The translations under genes and the position numbers were made by a program. 64,000 bases of DNA, from the NCBI RefSeq assembly GCF_001637225.1, contig NZ_LVJI01000035.1, positions 84,534 to 148,533 of the forward strand, in the 5' to 3' direction. Below, piece by piece: positions 1 through 8,746 of the stretch. This DNA is from Paenibacillus antarcticus (GTDB lineage: Bacteria > Bacillota > Bacilli > Paenibacillales > Paenibacillaceae). Under the pieces are notes generated by a model. That model searched no databases. It was given only the letters and a program-made list of their open reading frames with translations, and was not told where the DNA came from. How positions within the stretch are numbered: position 1 is the first letter of the stretch; the number at the start of each line of letters is the position of its first letter.

Positions 1-2
1 AT

Positions 3-287
3 ATGTTAACAATTACGAATCATACAGTGAAATTGATTAAAGACCCATTTAAGATTTTGACCGGAGATCGCTACGAGTTCATTCTTGAACTGGATGTTCC
101 AGAGGACGATGAATTATATTTCGAGAACGGATTGAATGTAAGAGTGATTTACACAGTTGAAGAGACTCGTACAGGCATCGTGAAATATGAACTTCATGAA
201 AGAACTTCAGAGAAATATGTTGAATTTGATTTGGAAGATGATGAGCTTGAATTGGTTGATACTTTTTGTAAAGAGCACTTATCTTAA
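3..287 (+). CDS. small acidic DUF6509-like protein
   Basis: A 94-residue, strongly acidic protein without signal peptide, membrane segment or cysteine cluster (one Cys near the C-terminus), so probably cytoplasmic. The opening (short beta-strand segment, then KDPFKILTGDRYEF) and the acidic second half ending in FCKEHL match my memory of the DUF6509 family of Bacillales, whose function is unknown. The ATG is only three bases into the window, so an upstream ribosome site cannot be checked, but the length fits a complete family member. The next gene starts 43 bases downstream with its own AGGAGG site and no terminator lies between, so the two may be cotranscribed. Family assignment is from recall; no role is inferred. 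Confidence 0.7.
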   Translation: MLTITNHTVKLIKDPFKILTGDRYEFILELDVPEDDELYFENGLNVRVIYTVEETRTGIVKYELHERTSEKYVEFDLEDDELELVDTFCKEHLS

Positions 288-329
288 AAGGTACATACCG
301 TTAGCTAACTCGCTATAGGAGGTAAAAGC

Positions 330-860
330 ATGAGCCGGAACAATATATCCGTACCATTTGGTCATGAACCGCAAGAGGAGAAACAAAAGGGCACATTAAT
401 TTACTATGATACTTTTGAAGACACTACGGATGTTCAACTAGATCTTGCAGTCCAAAGTATGGAGCAATATTCATTTGATAAGCTTGTGCTGTATCCTCTA
501 CATGAGGAAACTGTAAGACGGATGATGAAGGGACCGGTAAGTGCTTTTCATAAGCGAGAGAAGCGGTTATTTGAGTGGAAGCATGATCGAGGATACACTA
601 AGACTGTCTCGGTTGAAGGATGGGAAGGAAAGCGGAAGAAATATACACCTATGGATTCTGCTCTTCGGCTCCTATCGGAGAAATATAAAGCGCCGTATTT
701 TCTGTACATAACGCCAGAGATGGCGAATCTAATTGCTTCATTCTCTTCGTTTGATGAATGGATTGTTAAGATTCGGCTTCTATTAACACACGCACCCCAT
801 GATGTTCATCCTAAGCTTGAGGAATATCAACATCGATGGGGTTGTATTGTCTCACCATAA
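330..860 (+). CDS. conserved hypothetical protein, possibly degenerate nucleotidyltransferase fold
   Basis: A 176-residue soluble protein I do not recognise as a named family. The start is set by an AGGAGG ribosome site 7 bases upstream of the ATG. The middle (FDKLVLYPLHEET, residues about 49-61) and the stretch near residues 125-150 (YFLYITPEMANLIASF followed by a D/E-W-x-hydrophobic segment) recall the second half of NadD-type nucleotidyltransferases, where a similar 'FIIGAD...' strand and helix occur. The HxGH nucleotide-binding motif expected near the N-terminus is not present, so if the fold is right this is a divergent or inactive member. This is inference from pattern only. Downstream lie two hairpin terminators. 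Confidence 0.6.
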   Translation: MSRNNISVPFGHEPQEEKQKGTLIYYDTFEDTTDVQLDLAVQSMEQYSFDKLVLYPLHEETVRRMMKGPVSAFHKREKRLFEWKHDRGYTKTVSVEGWEGKRKKYTPMDSALRLLSEKYKAPYFLYITPEMANLIASFSSFDEWIVKIRLLLTHAPHDVHPKLEEYQHRWGCIVSP

Positions 861-968
861 GTCTCAATAGGCATATAAACCGTTAGTTGTTAACACGAAT
901 GTTAATAACTAGGATAATTATGTGGATAAACGAGGTATATAATGTTAATAAGTAGATATTAATGTTGA

Positions 969-1013
969 TAAGACATTCCAAATTGTGGATAACAATTTTG
1001 GGATGTCTTTTTA
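969..1013 (+). terminator. intrinsic terminator
   Basis: Nearly perfect stem (AAGACATTCCAAATTGT against its complement with one bulge) with a short GGATA loop and a following T-run. It ends the transcript of the two small genes at the window start. Confidence 0.8.
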
Positions 1014-1024
1014 TTGTAATGAAT

Positions 1025-1062
1025 AAAAAAGTTGTCCAGAATGATTCTGGGCAACTTTTTCT
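1025..1062. terminator. second intrinsic terminator, bidirectional shape
   Basis: Stem AAAAAGTTGTCCAGAAT paired with ATTCTGGGCAACTTTTT across a one-base centre. It has A-run and T-run flanks, so it could act on either strand. The remaining 1063-1353 holds no convincing gene; only the promoter candidate for the receptor gene is noted. Confidence 0.7.
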
Positions 1063-1264
1063 GTTCAGAGTTATAAAGAATTTCTTGTTCTACCAATAGA
1101 TTCGAACCTTTTGCAGCTGTCGCCCTCCATATTTGTTCACCTTGGATTAGGGCAAACAAAGTCAATTTAAATAGATTCCTTTTTTACAAAATTAGACCGA
1201 AAGTTAACTGACAGCTGAATTCCCTCTATTTAGTGGAGTGACGATTATTCTAATTTTGTACTTA

Positions 1265-1289
1265 TATAATGACATAATTCGTCCGATAT
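1265..1289 (+). promoter_or_regulatory. candidate sigma-D (motility) promoter
   Basis: CCGATAT at 1283-1289 matches the -10 of the B. subtilis sigma-D consensus exactly. TATA at 1265-1268, 14 bases upstream, is a partial match to the TAAA -35. It lies 64 bases upstream of a chemotaxis receptor gene, the kind of gene normally controlled by sigma-D. Assigned by eye. Confidence 0.45.
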
Positions 1290-1353
1290 CTATTAAAAGT
1301 GTGATGATTATCATATCAATTATTATTTTGACACAGCAGAGGGGTTATATCAG

Positions 1354-3414
1354 ATGAAGAAATTTAGTGAATGGAATCAGAGAATAAGGAATACATCATT
1401 AAGAATAAAGCTTCCCCTATATGTGAGTATTCTTGTTCTTGTTGTACTAGTTGGAACAAGTACCTTGTTGTATCTGGCGGGGTCTAATTTACTTCTTAAT
1501 AAAAGTAAAGATGAAATGAATGCAAATGCGGATCGTATTGGGGAGAATTTATACTCAACGGTTAAATTAGAGAAACAGTCAACATACTTGCTAACTCTTC
1601 ATAATTCTTTTAAAGATTTATTGAAAGCAAGAAATGAAGGAAACCTTCCTGATAAAGAATTCTTATCTGCGCAAAATGAACTGTTCACTAAATCGAATAA
1701 CATTCTAGCGGAAAGTATAAAAGGAACTGCGGGTATTCAAACCTTAGTAATATTGGATAAACAAGGAATAGCTGTTGCAAGTGATAGTCCGAAGTCGATT
1801 GGAATTAACGTCGCAGAACGAGAGTATTTCCAGAAAGCGATGAAGGGGGAATTCTTTGTTAGTGATGCCCTTCTATCGAAATCGACAAATAGTCTAATCG
1901 TTGTATTTGCACAACCCATTAAGGATGATGATGGTACGGTATTAGGCGTATTTATTAGTAATATAGACGCATCCCTTTTTGTTGAACAGCTTGATGGAAT
2001 TAGCATCAATGAAGAAGGTGTTATATATATCATCAGTCGCGGTGGAACTGTTGTATATCATTCTAAAGATGAATCATTGGTTAGTCAGAAGGTGGAAGCA
2101 ACCGAAATGGCCGACTTAATGAAACAGACAGCAACGGAAACTATATTACGGGATAATATTGATTACCCTGACAAATATATGCGATACTCCAAAATTCCAA
2201 TTGCAGATTGGACGGTTGTCGTCGAAGATAGTTATCAGGATATTCAAAAACCGTTACAGCAATTGTTCCGACAGATTGCTGTGGTGACTATATTTGCTCT
2301 TATCCTTGCTTGTATAGTTGGAATTATCATATCTAGGATCATTACAAAGCCGATCTCAAGACTTACGAACCTATTCAAACAATTAGCTTCTGGTGATTTA
2401 ACGATTTCAGCAGAGGGAAGGTACACCAGTGAGTTCAAGGAGTTAGCGGATAGTTTTAATGTGATGGTAAATATGAATAGAGAGCTCATTACTAACATGA
2501 ACAGTACAATTGATGTTCTCAATATGAGCACACAAGAGTTGGAGAGAGCATCGAAGCAAACAGCGAATTCGATTGAAGAGACAGCTACAACAACGATGGA
2601 GATTGCCAAAGCCACGGAATCTCAATCTAATGACACTGAGCAAATCGTAGATAGATTTAATGAGATAGGTGACAAGATCAACAATATCAATACGAGATCA
2701 CAGTCTGTTAAAGATAGCGCAGAGGATATTATTGATGTCTTTGATCGCAACAAAGAGGTTATAGGTCATTTGATTCAGAACAATCAGAAGAATGAAGAAG
2801 AAGTACGTAAGATTTCTTCCATTACATCCCGACTTGAAGAGAGTTCAAGGAACATCAATGACATTACAGGTGCGATACAGAACATTGCAGCGCAGACTAA
2901 TCTACTTGCACTAAATGCTTCGATTGAAGCCGCAAGAGCAGGGGAGTATGGAAGAGGTTTTGCGGTAGTTGCTACAGAAATTCGTAAGCTGGCCGAACAG
3001 AGCTCGAAGCAGTCGGGTGAGATAAATGCTATTATCGAACAAACACTTCAGTATGTTGTAGAGAATAATCAGAGTGTGGCAGAAATTAGAGATATCTCAA
3101 TCAAGCAGAATGAATTTGTTAGTCAAACGGAAACAGCGTTTGATACGATATGGCACAATGTTGTTGAGATAACAGATCAAATAAGACCGATAGCTGATGA
3201 AGTGACGGATATTGAGAATAACAAGAATACGGTGTTAGAATCTGCACAAAGTCTATCAGCTTCGGGAGAAGAAGTATCTGCATCCGTAGAAGAAGTAACA
3301 GCTACGATCAAGGATCAATCAGCTATGGTGCAAAGTTTGTCGGATATGGTCGTAATCATTGATAAATTGAGCCAAGAGTTGATGGAAGCAGCGTCACGAT
3401 TTAAAATAAAGTAA
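1354..3414 (+). CDS. methyl-accepting chemotaxis protein with Cache sensor domain
   Basis: Inner-membrane chemoreceptor of 686 residues. Order of parts: short basic N-terminus, first membrane helix about residues 19-43, extracellular Cache-type sensor about 45-300, second helix about 307-328, HAMP linker to about 380, then the long coiled-coil signalling domain. The hairpin tip that binds CheA and CheW is unmistakable (NIAAQTNLLALNASIEAARAG, about 508-530). The ligand cannot be told from sequence; dCache sensors commonly bind amino acids or organic acids. The start is supported by an AGAGGGG site. A candidate sigma-D promoter lies upstream, so the gene is probably expressed with the motility regulon. 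It is monocistronic, with a terminator about 100 bases after the stop. Confidence 0.97.
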   Translation: MKKFSEWNQRIRNTSLRIKLPLYVSILVLVVLVGTSTLLYLAGSNLLLNKSKDEMNANADRIGENLYSTVKLEKQSTYLLTLHNSFKDLLKARNEGNLPDKEFLSAQNELFTKSNNILAESIKGTAGIQTLVILDKQGIAVASDSPKSIGINVAEREYFQKAMKGEFFVSDALLSKSTNSLIVVFAQPIKDDDGTVLGVFISNIDASLFVEQLDGISINEEGVIYIISRGGTVVYHSKDESLVSQKVEATEMADLMKQTATETILRDNIDYPDKYMRYSKIPIADWTVVVEDSYQDIQKPLQQLFRQIAVVTIFALILACIVGIIISRIITKPISRLTNLFKQLASGDLTISAEGRYTSEFKELADSFNVMVNMNRELITNMNSTIDVLNMSTQELERASKQTANSIEETATTTMEIAKATESQSNDTEQIVDRFNEIGDKINNINTRSQSVKDSAEDIIDVFDRNKEVIGHLIQNNQKNEEEVRKISSITSRLEESSRNINDITGAIQNIAAQTNLLALNASIEAARAGEYGRGFAVVATEIRKLAEQSSKQSGEINAIIEQTLQYVVENNQSVAEIRDISIKQNEFVSQTETAFDTIWHNVVEITDQIRPIADEVTDIENNKNTVLESAQSLSASGEEVSASVEEVTATIKDQSAMVQSLSDMVVIIDKLSQELMEAASRFKIK

Positions 3415-3510
3415 CTTGCTAAGACAAGTGTAAATGTAAAAAGGTTTACAAAATTATAAGTTTTCTTTATAATTAGAACATAAGCTTAATTATATGTTTG
3501 TGTTGATTTA

Positions 3511-3551
3511 CGGAGGAGCCTGTCACCAAGGGCTCCTCCTGTTTATTTTTG
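3511..3551 (+). terminator. intrinsic terminator of the chemoreceptor gene
   Basis: GGAGGAGCC stem closed by GGCTCCTCC over a loop near 3521-3530, followed by a T-rich tail. A second weaker hairpin (GGGTCC/GGATCC, then a T-run) follows at about 3555-3586. Confidence 0.85.
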
Positions 3552-3649
3552 GGGGGTCCTGGTTTTAGGGGATCCTCTTTTTTTGTTGTAGTCATTCTCA
3601 TAAGAAGCAATATTTGAGGGCATTTTAGTTATAGAGAGGGAGATGGAGT

Positions 3650-4807
3650 ATGGAATTTATTTTGTATCTTGTACTTATTTTATTCTTTACGAAAGTAGCG
3701 GGAGATCTATCTGTTCGATTAGGTCAACCTGCGGTATTGGGTAAATTAATTATTGGTGTTGTGTTAGGACCAGCGGTATTAGGTTGGATTCCAAATGATA
3801 GTAACTTTATTCATTACATGTCTGAAATCGGTGTATTGTTGCTTATGTTTATAGCAGGTTTAGAAACCGATGTGGATCAACTTCGGAAGGATTGGAAATC
3901 AGCTCTTGCTGTTGCGGTAGGGGGGATATTCCTTCCCTTTGTCGGAGGGTTTGCTGTCGCTGAACTATTCGGGTTCCCTAGTAGTTACGCTCTCTTTATG
4001 GGGGTTATATTTAGTGCTACATCCGTTAGTATTTCAGCCCAAGTGCTTAAAGATATGAATAAGCTGAATTCCCGTGAAGGTACGACAATTCTGGGAGCTG
4101 CGGTAGTAGATGATGTGTTGGTTGTTATTCTGTTAGCCGTAATGATGAGTTTACTCGGAACGGGAGCAGATGTGAACCTTGGGTTACTTATCGGTAAGAA
4201 AGTATTATTCTTTGTCATTATTATTGTCGTTGGCGCATTCCTTGTACCGAAGATCATGAAGCTACTCTCAAAGTTGAAAGTAACCGAAGCCACGATTACA
4301 GCAGCCTTAGTTATTTGTTTTGGTTTTGCTTATTTTGCAGAAATGATGGGTATGGCAGGTATTATAGGTTCATTTGCAGCAGGCATAGCGATTTCACAGA
4401 CATCATTTAGACACGCTGTGGAACAGAAAATAGAACCGATTGCGTATTCCATATTTGTCCCTGTCTTCTTCGTAAGTGTTGGACTTAACGTATCGTTTGT
4501 GGGTGTGGGACAACAAATTGGATTTCTAATTTTACTCACATTGGTAGCCATTATGACCAAATGGATTGGTGGAGGACTTGGGGCACGTATGACTGGATTT
4601 AGTAGACAGTCTTCGATTGCCATCGGAGCAGGAATGATCTCGAGAGGTGAAGTTGCTCTAATTATAGCGGCAACAGGACTGGAGGCTGGTCTTCTTTTAC
4701 CGGAATATTACACTTCAGTCATCATCATGGTTATTCTCACCACGTTGGTAACTCCTCCATTATTGAAATACTTTTTTCGTGAGCCGCTTACTGTAAAAGA
4801 GAAATAA
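3650..4807 (+). CDS. CPA2-family cation:proton antiporter (NapA-like)
   Basis: Integral membrane protein of 385 residues with about 11-12 hydrophobic segments covering nearly the whole chain, consistent with the Na+/H+ exchanger domain. The early LGQPAVLGKLIIGVVLGP segment is typical of CPA2 antiporters. A membrane-embedded Asp pair occurs at about residues 154-155 (AAVVDDV). Known electrogenic members such as NapA carry such a DD pair, whereas KefB/KefC carry QD, so exchange of Na+ for protons is more likely than glutathione-gated K+ efflux. No C-terminal TrkA-N/RCK domain is present. The start follows a GAGGGAGATGGAG site. The gene stands alone between two strong terminators. Confidence 0.93.
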   Translation: MEFILYLVLILFFTKVAGDLSVRLGQPAVLGKLIIGVVLGPAVLGWIPNDSNFIHYMSEIGVLLLMFIAGLETDVDQLRKDWKSALAVAVGGIFLPFVGGFAVAELFGFPSSYALFMGVIFSATSVSISAQVLKDMNKLNSREGTTILGAAVVDDVLVVILLAVMMSLLGTGADVNLGLLIGKKVLFFVIIIVVGAFLVPKIMKLLSKLKVTEATITAALVICFGFAYFAEMMGMAGIIGSFAAGIAISQTSFRHAVEQKIEPIAYSIFVPVFFVSVGLNVSFVGVGQQIGFLILLTLVAIMTKWIGGGLGARMTGFSRQSSIAIGAGMISRGEVALIIAATGLEAGLLLPEYYTSVIIMVILTTLVTPPLLKYFFREPLTVKEK

Positions 4808-4836
4808 GTATCACATATCTTAAATATCGTTCCAGA

Positions 4837-4877
4837 AACAACCTCAATCTGAATCTTTAGATTGAGGTTGTTTTTTT
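4837..4877 (+). terminator. intrinsic terminator of the antiporter gene
   Basis: AACAACCTCAATCT stem with perfect complement across an 8-base loop, then seven T residues. Confidence 0.92.
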
Positions 4878-5001
4878 ACAGTTCATCAAGATTGCTTATC
4901 GAAATTGAGATGGCATTTTTTACATTCTGATGATGTATTTCACTACAATAGAAACTATAATATTAACGATAGATAATTATGATATATGGGGGTAACGGAG
5001 G

Positions 5002-5739
5002 ATGAAGAAGGTAATCAACTATGCGCATCGAGGAGCATCAGCAGTATGTCCTGAGAACACGATGGCCGCCTTTGTTAAGAGTCTTGAACTTGGAGCAACA
5101 GGGATTGAAACGGATGTTCAGATGACCAAAGACGGACATTTGGTGTTGATCCATGATGAAGCGGTCAATCGAACTACGAATGGTTCGGGGTATGTGAAAG
5201 ACATGACTTTTGAACAATTATCTGTATTAGATGCTGGTTCTTGGTTCGGAGATTCCTTCGAGGGCGAACGAATACCTACACTAGAAGAATTGTTGAGATT
5301 GCTTCATCAACGTGACACCATACTAAATATTGAATTAAAAAATGGCATTTTCATGTATCCAGGCATGGAGGAAAAGGTAATCGATCTTGTACGGAAATAT
5401 GAGATGGCTGATCGGGTTGTGTTCTCAAGCTTTAATCATTACTCTTTAGCATTCTGCAAGAGTATTGCAAGTGATATTCGGACTGGAATTCTGTATATGG
5501 AAGGGCTCTATCGTCCGTGGGATTATGCTTCAACAATAGGTGCGGATGCCCTTCATGCTAACCATTTTGCCGTACTACCTGAGTTTGTAGCTGAAGCTAC
5601 TGAACATGGTAAGGAATATTGTCCTTTTACTGTCAATGATCCAGAGCGGATGAAAGCTCTTATAGAATCTGGTGTCGCGGGGATCATAACGGATTATCCT
5701 GAGCGACTCGCTGAATTATTATCCAATAGAGGAGAGTGA
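5002..5739 (+). CDS. glycerophosphodiester phosphodiesterase (cytoplasmic, UgpQ/YqiK type)
   Basis: Hydrolyses glycerophosphodiesters to sn-glycerol 3-phosphate and an alcohol. The GDPD signature is complete: HRGASAVCPENTM (about residues 8-20), the metal-binding E-x-D in GIETDVQ (about 38) and the catalytic HDE near residue 51. There is no signal peptide, so it acts inside the cell. An in-frame stop at 4993-4995 rules out a longer protein. A GGAGG abuts the ATG with no spacing, so the GGGGG at 4988-4992 is the likelier ribosome site. The stop is 3 bases from the next start, so the gene is cotranscribed with the MFS carrier. That pairing suggests the carrier may import a related substrate, but this is inference. 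Confidence 0.93.
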   Translation: MKKVINYAHRGASAVCPENTMAAFVKSLELGATGIETDVQMTKDGHLVLIHDEAVNRTTNGSGYVKDMTFEQLSVLDAGSWFGDSFEGERIPTLEELLRLLHQRDTILNIELKNGIFMYPGMEEKVIDLVRKYEMADRVVFSSFNHYSLAFCKSIASDIRTGILYMEGLYRPWDYASTIGADALHANHFAVLPEFVAEATEHGKEYCPFTVNDPERMKALIESGVAGIITDYPERLAELLSNRGE

Positions 5740-5742
5740 CGT

Positions 5743-6960
5743 GTGAAGAAGACATGGCTCCTAGGTTTTGGGTTCTTTAGTATTAGCATTACCTGGGCAT
5801 TATATAATGCCTTTGTTCCTTTTTTTCTTGAACATTATGTACAGAGTGTAGCTGTCGTCGGATTCTTAATGACCATCGATAATTACTTTGCTCTATTTCT
5901 ACAGCCATGGATAGGTAATAGAAGTGATCGTACGACAACGCGATACGGTAGAAGAATGCCTTATTTACTTATTGGAATGCCCTTGGCTGCGATCTTTACA
6001 GCTATTATTCCCTTCCACACGGGGCTCTTCACGCTCTTACTATTTATGATACTGATGAATCTGTCCATGAGTTTGTATCGATCACCTACGGTGGCGTTGA
6101 TGCCTGATACTACATTAGAGAATAAGCGTACGAAAGCAAATGGGATCATTAATTTCATGGGTGGTGTAGGAGCTGTCATTGCATTTGGAGTAGGCTCTAT
6201 ATTGTATGACTACCATCAATCGTTACCCTTTATTGTTGCCGGACTGTTGACTCTTATCTGTCTTTGGGTTGTCTCACGCACCATACGGGAATCAAGAGAT
6301 TCTGTGATTACATCTTTGGATACGACCATCCTTGGAAAGAAACCACGTATATCATTGAAGGGACAACTCGACCGCACAACAGTATTGTTATTAGCAGCGA
6401 TCTTCTTCTGGTTCGTTGCCTATCAAGGTGTTGAGACATTATTTACTCTGTATGGCAAAAATTATTTAGGACTTAGTGAGAAAGCTTCATCGTTCTCTCT
6501 GACCTTCTTCTCATTAGCGTTTGTGGCATTTGCTATTCCAAGTGGCTTTCTTGGTAACCGATTTGGTAAATTTAAAATGATTATTACAGGCATATGTGGT
6601 CTGTTTGTAGTCTTTGCACTCGTGATCTTTGTGAATGATTTACTTGTGCTTCGTATTCTGTTGCTTATTGGCGGGATGTTCTGGGCATGCATTAATATCA
6701 ATTCGTATCCTTTCATCATTTCAACTGGAAAAGAAGAGAGTATTGGTACGCGGACGGGGCTGTATTACTTGGTATCCTCTTTGGCAGCTATATCCTCTCC
6801 ACCACTTCTAGGTATGATGATTGATAGCTTCGGTTACGCTATATTGTTTTACTGTGCATCGTTAAGTATGTTGGTAGCATTAGCGTTTATGCTGATGGTT
6901 AGGCAAAGAAATATTTCCTTAAGTGTACCGAACAATGATGTTCCGACAAAGGGTGTTTAA
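5743..6960 (+). CDS. MFS transporter, SLC45/GPH-like
   Basis: Twelve-helix major facilitator of 405 residues. The loop after helix 2 reads NRSDRTTTRYGRRMPYLLIG, the form of the MFS A-motif seen in SLC45-like and GPH sugar carriers rather than in drug exporters. The start codon is GTG, chosen because GAGGAGAG lies 6 bases upstream and overlaps the stop of the preceding phosphodiesterase gene. The two form an operon, so a glycerol-phosphate-like or sugar substrate is possible. The actual substrate cannot be read from sequence. No terminator with a clear stem was found before ppaC, but ppaC has its own good promoter. Confidence 0.9.
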   Translation: MKKTWLLGFGFFSISITWALYNAFVPFFLEHYVQSVAVVGFLMTIDNYFALFLQPWIGNRSDRTTTRYGRRMPYLLIGMPLAAIFTAIIPFHTGLFTLLLFMILMNLSMSLYRSPTVALMPDTTLENKRTKANGIINFMGGVGAVIAFGVGSILYDYHQSLPFIVAGLLTLICLWVVSRTIRESRDSVITSLDTTILGKKPRISLKGQLDRTTVLLLAAIFFWFVAYQGVETLFTLYGKNYLGLSEKASSFSLTFFSLAFVAFAIPSGFLGNRFGKFKMIITGICGLFVVFALVIFVNDLLVLRILLLIGGMFWACININSYPFIISTGKEESIGTRTGLYYLVSSLAAISSPPLLGMMIDSFGYAILFYCASLSMLVALAFMLMVRQRNISLSVPNNDVPTKGV

Positions 6961-6989
6961 CTATTTTGAAATTATTCATTGTAAAGTAA

Positions 6990-7018
6990 TTGGATTAAGA
7001 AGGATTTGAAGTTATAAT
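6990..7018 (+). promoter_or_regulatory. sigma-A promoter of ppaC
   Basis: TTGGAT at 6990-6995, 17-base spacer, perfect TATAAT at 7013-7018. Confidence 0.65.
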
Positions 7019-7082
7019 TAATATTAGGACAATCATTCTTGCATATTCTTATATTGACCACGAGAAGGAGAGAGTAATTATT

Positions 7083-8015
7083 ATGACAAAGGTTCTTATT
7101 TTTGGACACAAAAACCCTGACACAGATACGATCTGCTCGGCTATTGCCTATGCTGAATTAAAGAATGCATTGGGTATTGATGCAGAACCTGTACGCTTGG
7201 GTACAATTAGTGGGGAAACACAATATGCATTGAACCATTTCAATGTGGAAGCACCTCGTCTAGTAGAGACGGTATCTAATGAAGTAGAAGAAGTTATTCT
7301 AGTAGATCATAATGAACGTCAGCAAAGTGTTGGTGATATTGATAAGGTTCGTGTTATCGAGGTTATCGATCATCATCGTATTGCGAACTTTGAGACCAGT
7401 CATCCTTTGTATTACCGCGCTGAGCCAGTGGGCTGTACGGCAACTATTTTAAATAAAATGTATAAGGAAAAAGGTGTAGAGATCCGCAAGGAAATCGCAG
7501 GATTAATGTTATCTGCTATTATTTCGGATTCCCTGCTCTTGAAATCCCCAACTTGCACAGATGAAGACGTAGCAGCAGCGAAGGAATTGGCTGAAATCGC
7601 TGGTGTTAACTTGGAAAGCTATGGTCTTGAAATGCTCAAAGCGGGTGCAGATCTTAGTGATAAGACGATCCAAGAATTGATTTCACTTGATGCTAAAGAA
7701 TTTCAAATGGGCAACTACAAAGTAGAAATTGCTCAAGTGAATGCAGTAGATACGAATGATATATTGGTTCGTCAAGCAGAATTAGAAGTTGCGCTATCAA
7801 GTGTAGTGTCTGAGAAGGGCTTGGATCTATTCGTATTTGTTGTTACCGATATTCTAAATAACGATTCGGTAGCCTTAGCAATCGGAAGTGTAGCACATGC
7901 GGTTGAACAAGCGTATGATGTTCAGTTAGTTGATAACAAAGCCTTACTTAAAGGCGTAGTATCACGCAAGTTGCAAGTTGTACCTCTGTTAACTGAAGTT
8001 TTAAATAAATTGTAA
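7083..8015 (+). CDS. ppaC: manganese-dependent inorganic pyrophosphatase
   Basis: Family II (DHH) pyrophosphatase of 310 residues that hydrolyses pyrophosphate to phosphate in the cytoplasm and so pulls biosynthetic reactions forward. Metal-binding motifs are all visible: GHKNPDTDT near the N-terminus (His and the two Asp), VDHNE at about 75-79, and the family-defining VIDHHR at about 96-101. The C-terminal DHHA2 lobe ends with the substrate-binding SRK in GVVSRKLQVVP. The length matches B. subtilis PpaC (about 309 residues). The start follows AGAAGGAGAGAG. The gene is monocistronic with its own promoter and a strong terminator. Confidence 0.97.
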   Translation: MTKVLIFGHKNPDTDTICSAIAYAELKNALGIDAEPVRLGTISGETQYALNHFNVEAPRLVETVSNEVEEVILVDHNERQQSVGDIDKVRVIEVIDHHRIANFETSHPLYYRAEPVGCTATILNKMYKEKGVEIRKEIAGLMLSAIISDSLLLKSPTCTDEDVAAAKELAEIAGVNLESYGLEMLKAGADLSDKTIQELISLDAKEFQMGNYKVEIAQVNAVDTNDILVRQAELEVALSSVVSEKGLDLFVFVVTDILNNDSVALAIGSVAHAVEQAYDVQLVDNKALLKGVVSRKLQVVPLLTEVLNKL

Positions 8016-8028
8016 GTTTAGAACAAGA

Positions 8029-8068
8029 AGCGTAATCATAGCCCAATAGGGCGTGATTACGCTTTTTT
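8029..8068 (+). terminator. intrinsic terminator of ppaC
   Basis: AGCGTAATCA stem continuing into GCCC/GGGC, closing with TGATTACGCT and six T residues. Confidence 0.92.
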
Positions 8069-8246
8069 ATGTGCTCTAAAGATAAGTAGGAAGTGAACGG
8101 GGTGGGTTTGGATGTATCATTATGGAGCATACTGAGTTTGCAAAAGAATAAATAATCAGTATGATTAAGAAATAGATTGTGATAATGTGAAGTTTGTTAT
8201 TGCATAATTCAAAATAAAATGATTCATACTTAGGGGGAACGACAAA

Positions 8247-8564
8247 ATGGAAAGAATCCAAACAGAAGAACAGTACCGTCAGCTGACACAAGGTGATGAA
8301 TGGACTGTCATTAAATATGATGCAACTTGGTGCCCAGATTGTAAAACGTTGGACAAATTCATGGATGGTATTATTGAGAACAATCCCGACAAAAAGTTCT
8401 ATGCACTAGATGTTGAACAATTTCCTAATATTTCTGAAGAAAATGATGTTCGTGGAATTCCAAGCTTGTTAGTGTATCGAAATGGAGAGAAGAAGGCGCA
8501 TCTACATAGCAAATTTGCCAAAACACCGACTCAGATCACAGAATATTTAGATTCAATCGAGTAA
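8247..8564 (+). CDS. thioredoxin family protein with CPDC active site
   Basis: A 105-residue cytoplasmic thioredoxin-fold protein. The redox motif is WCPDC with cysteines at residues 29 and 32, and the cis-proline loop is GIPSLLVY near residue 73. The CPDC motif differs from CGPC of TrxA, so it is a thioredoxin-like protein (B. subtilis YdbP/YtpP type) rather than the main thioredoxin. It is probably a protein disulfide reductant or a bacillithiol-linked thiol exchanger. The start follows an AGGGGGAACG site. The gene is monocistronic, closed by a 15-bp stem terminator. Confidence 0.93.
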   Translation: MERIQTEEQYRQLTQGDEWTVIKYDATWCPDCKTLDKFMDGIIENNPDKKFYALDVEQFPNISEENDVRGIPSLLVYRNGEKKAHLHSKFAKTPTQITEYLDSIE

Positions 8565-8572
8565 TGTTATGG

Positions 8573-8610
8573 TGAAAATACCCTTATCCTATGGATAAAG
8601 GGTATTTTCA
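8573..8610. terminator. intrinsic terminator, symmetric
   Basis: GAAAATACCCTTATCC stem with a TAT loop and an almost perfect complement. The A-rich and T-rich arms allow function on both strands. Confidence 0.8.
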
Positions 8611-8659
8611 TTTAGTGGTACTTCAATTTCAACTTTGGTACGCGTTCTTGATGTTACTT

Positions 8660-8688
8660 TTGCGTTTATTAAAGATGGGAACCATAAT
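8660..8688 (+). promoter_or_regulatory. sigma-A promoter of deoC
   Basis: TTGCGT at 8660-8665, 17-base spacer, CATAAT at 8683-8688. No DeoR-type operator was recognised. Confidence 0.5.
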
Positions 8689-8746
8689 ATAGAGAGCAAT
8701 TGAAGGACAGAATGATAGTGAGACTAGACTATAGGAGGCAGTATTT

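Noticed and set aside
959..1165. 68-codon - strand frame over the two terminators
   Set aside because: It consists of hairpin sequence, has no ribosome site and no family resemblance.
2244..2643. - strand frames opposite the chemoreceptor
   Set aside because: Shadows of the strong + strand coding sequence with no start signals.
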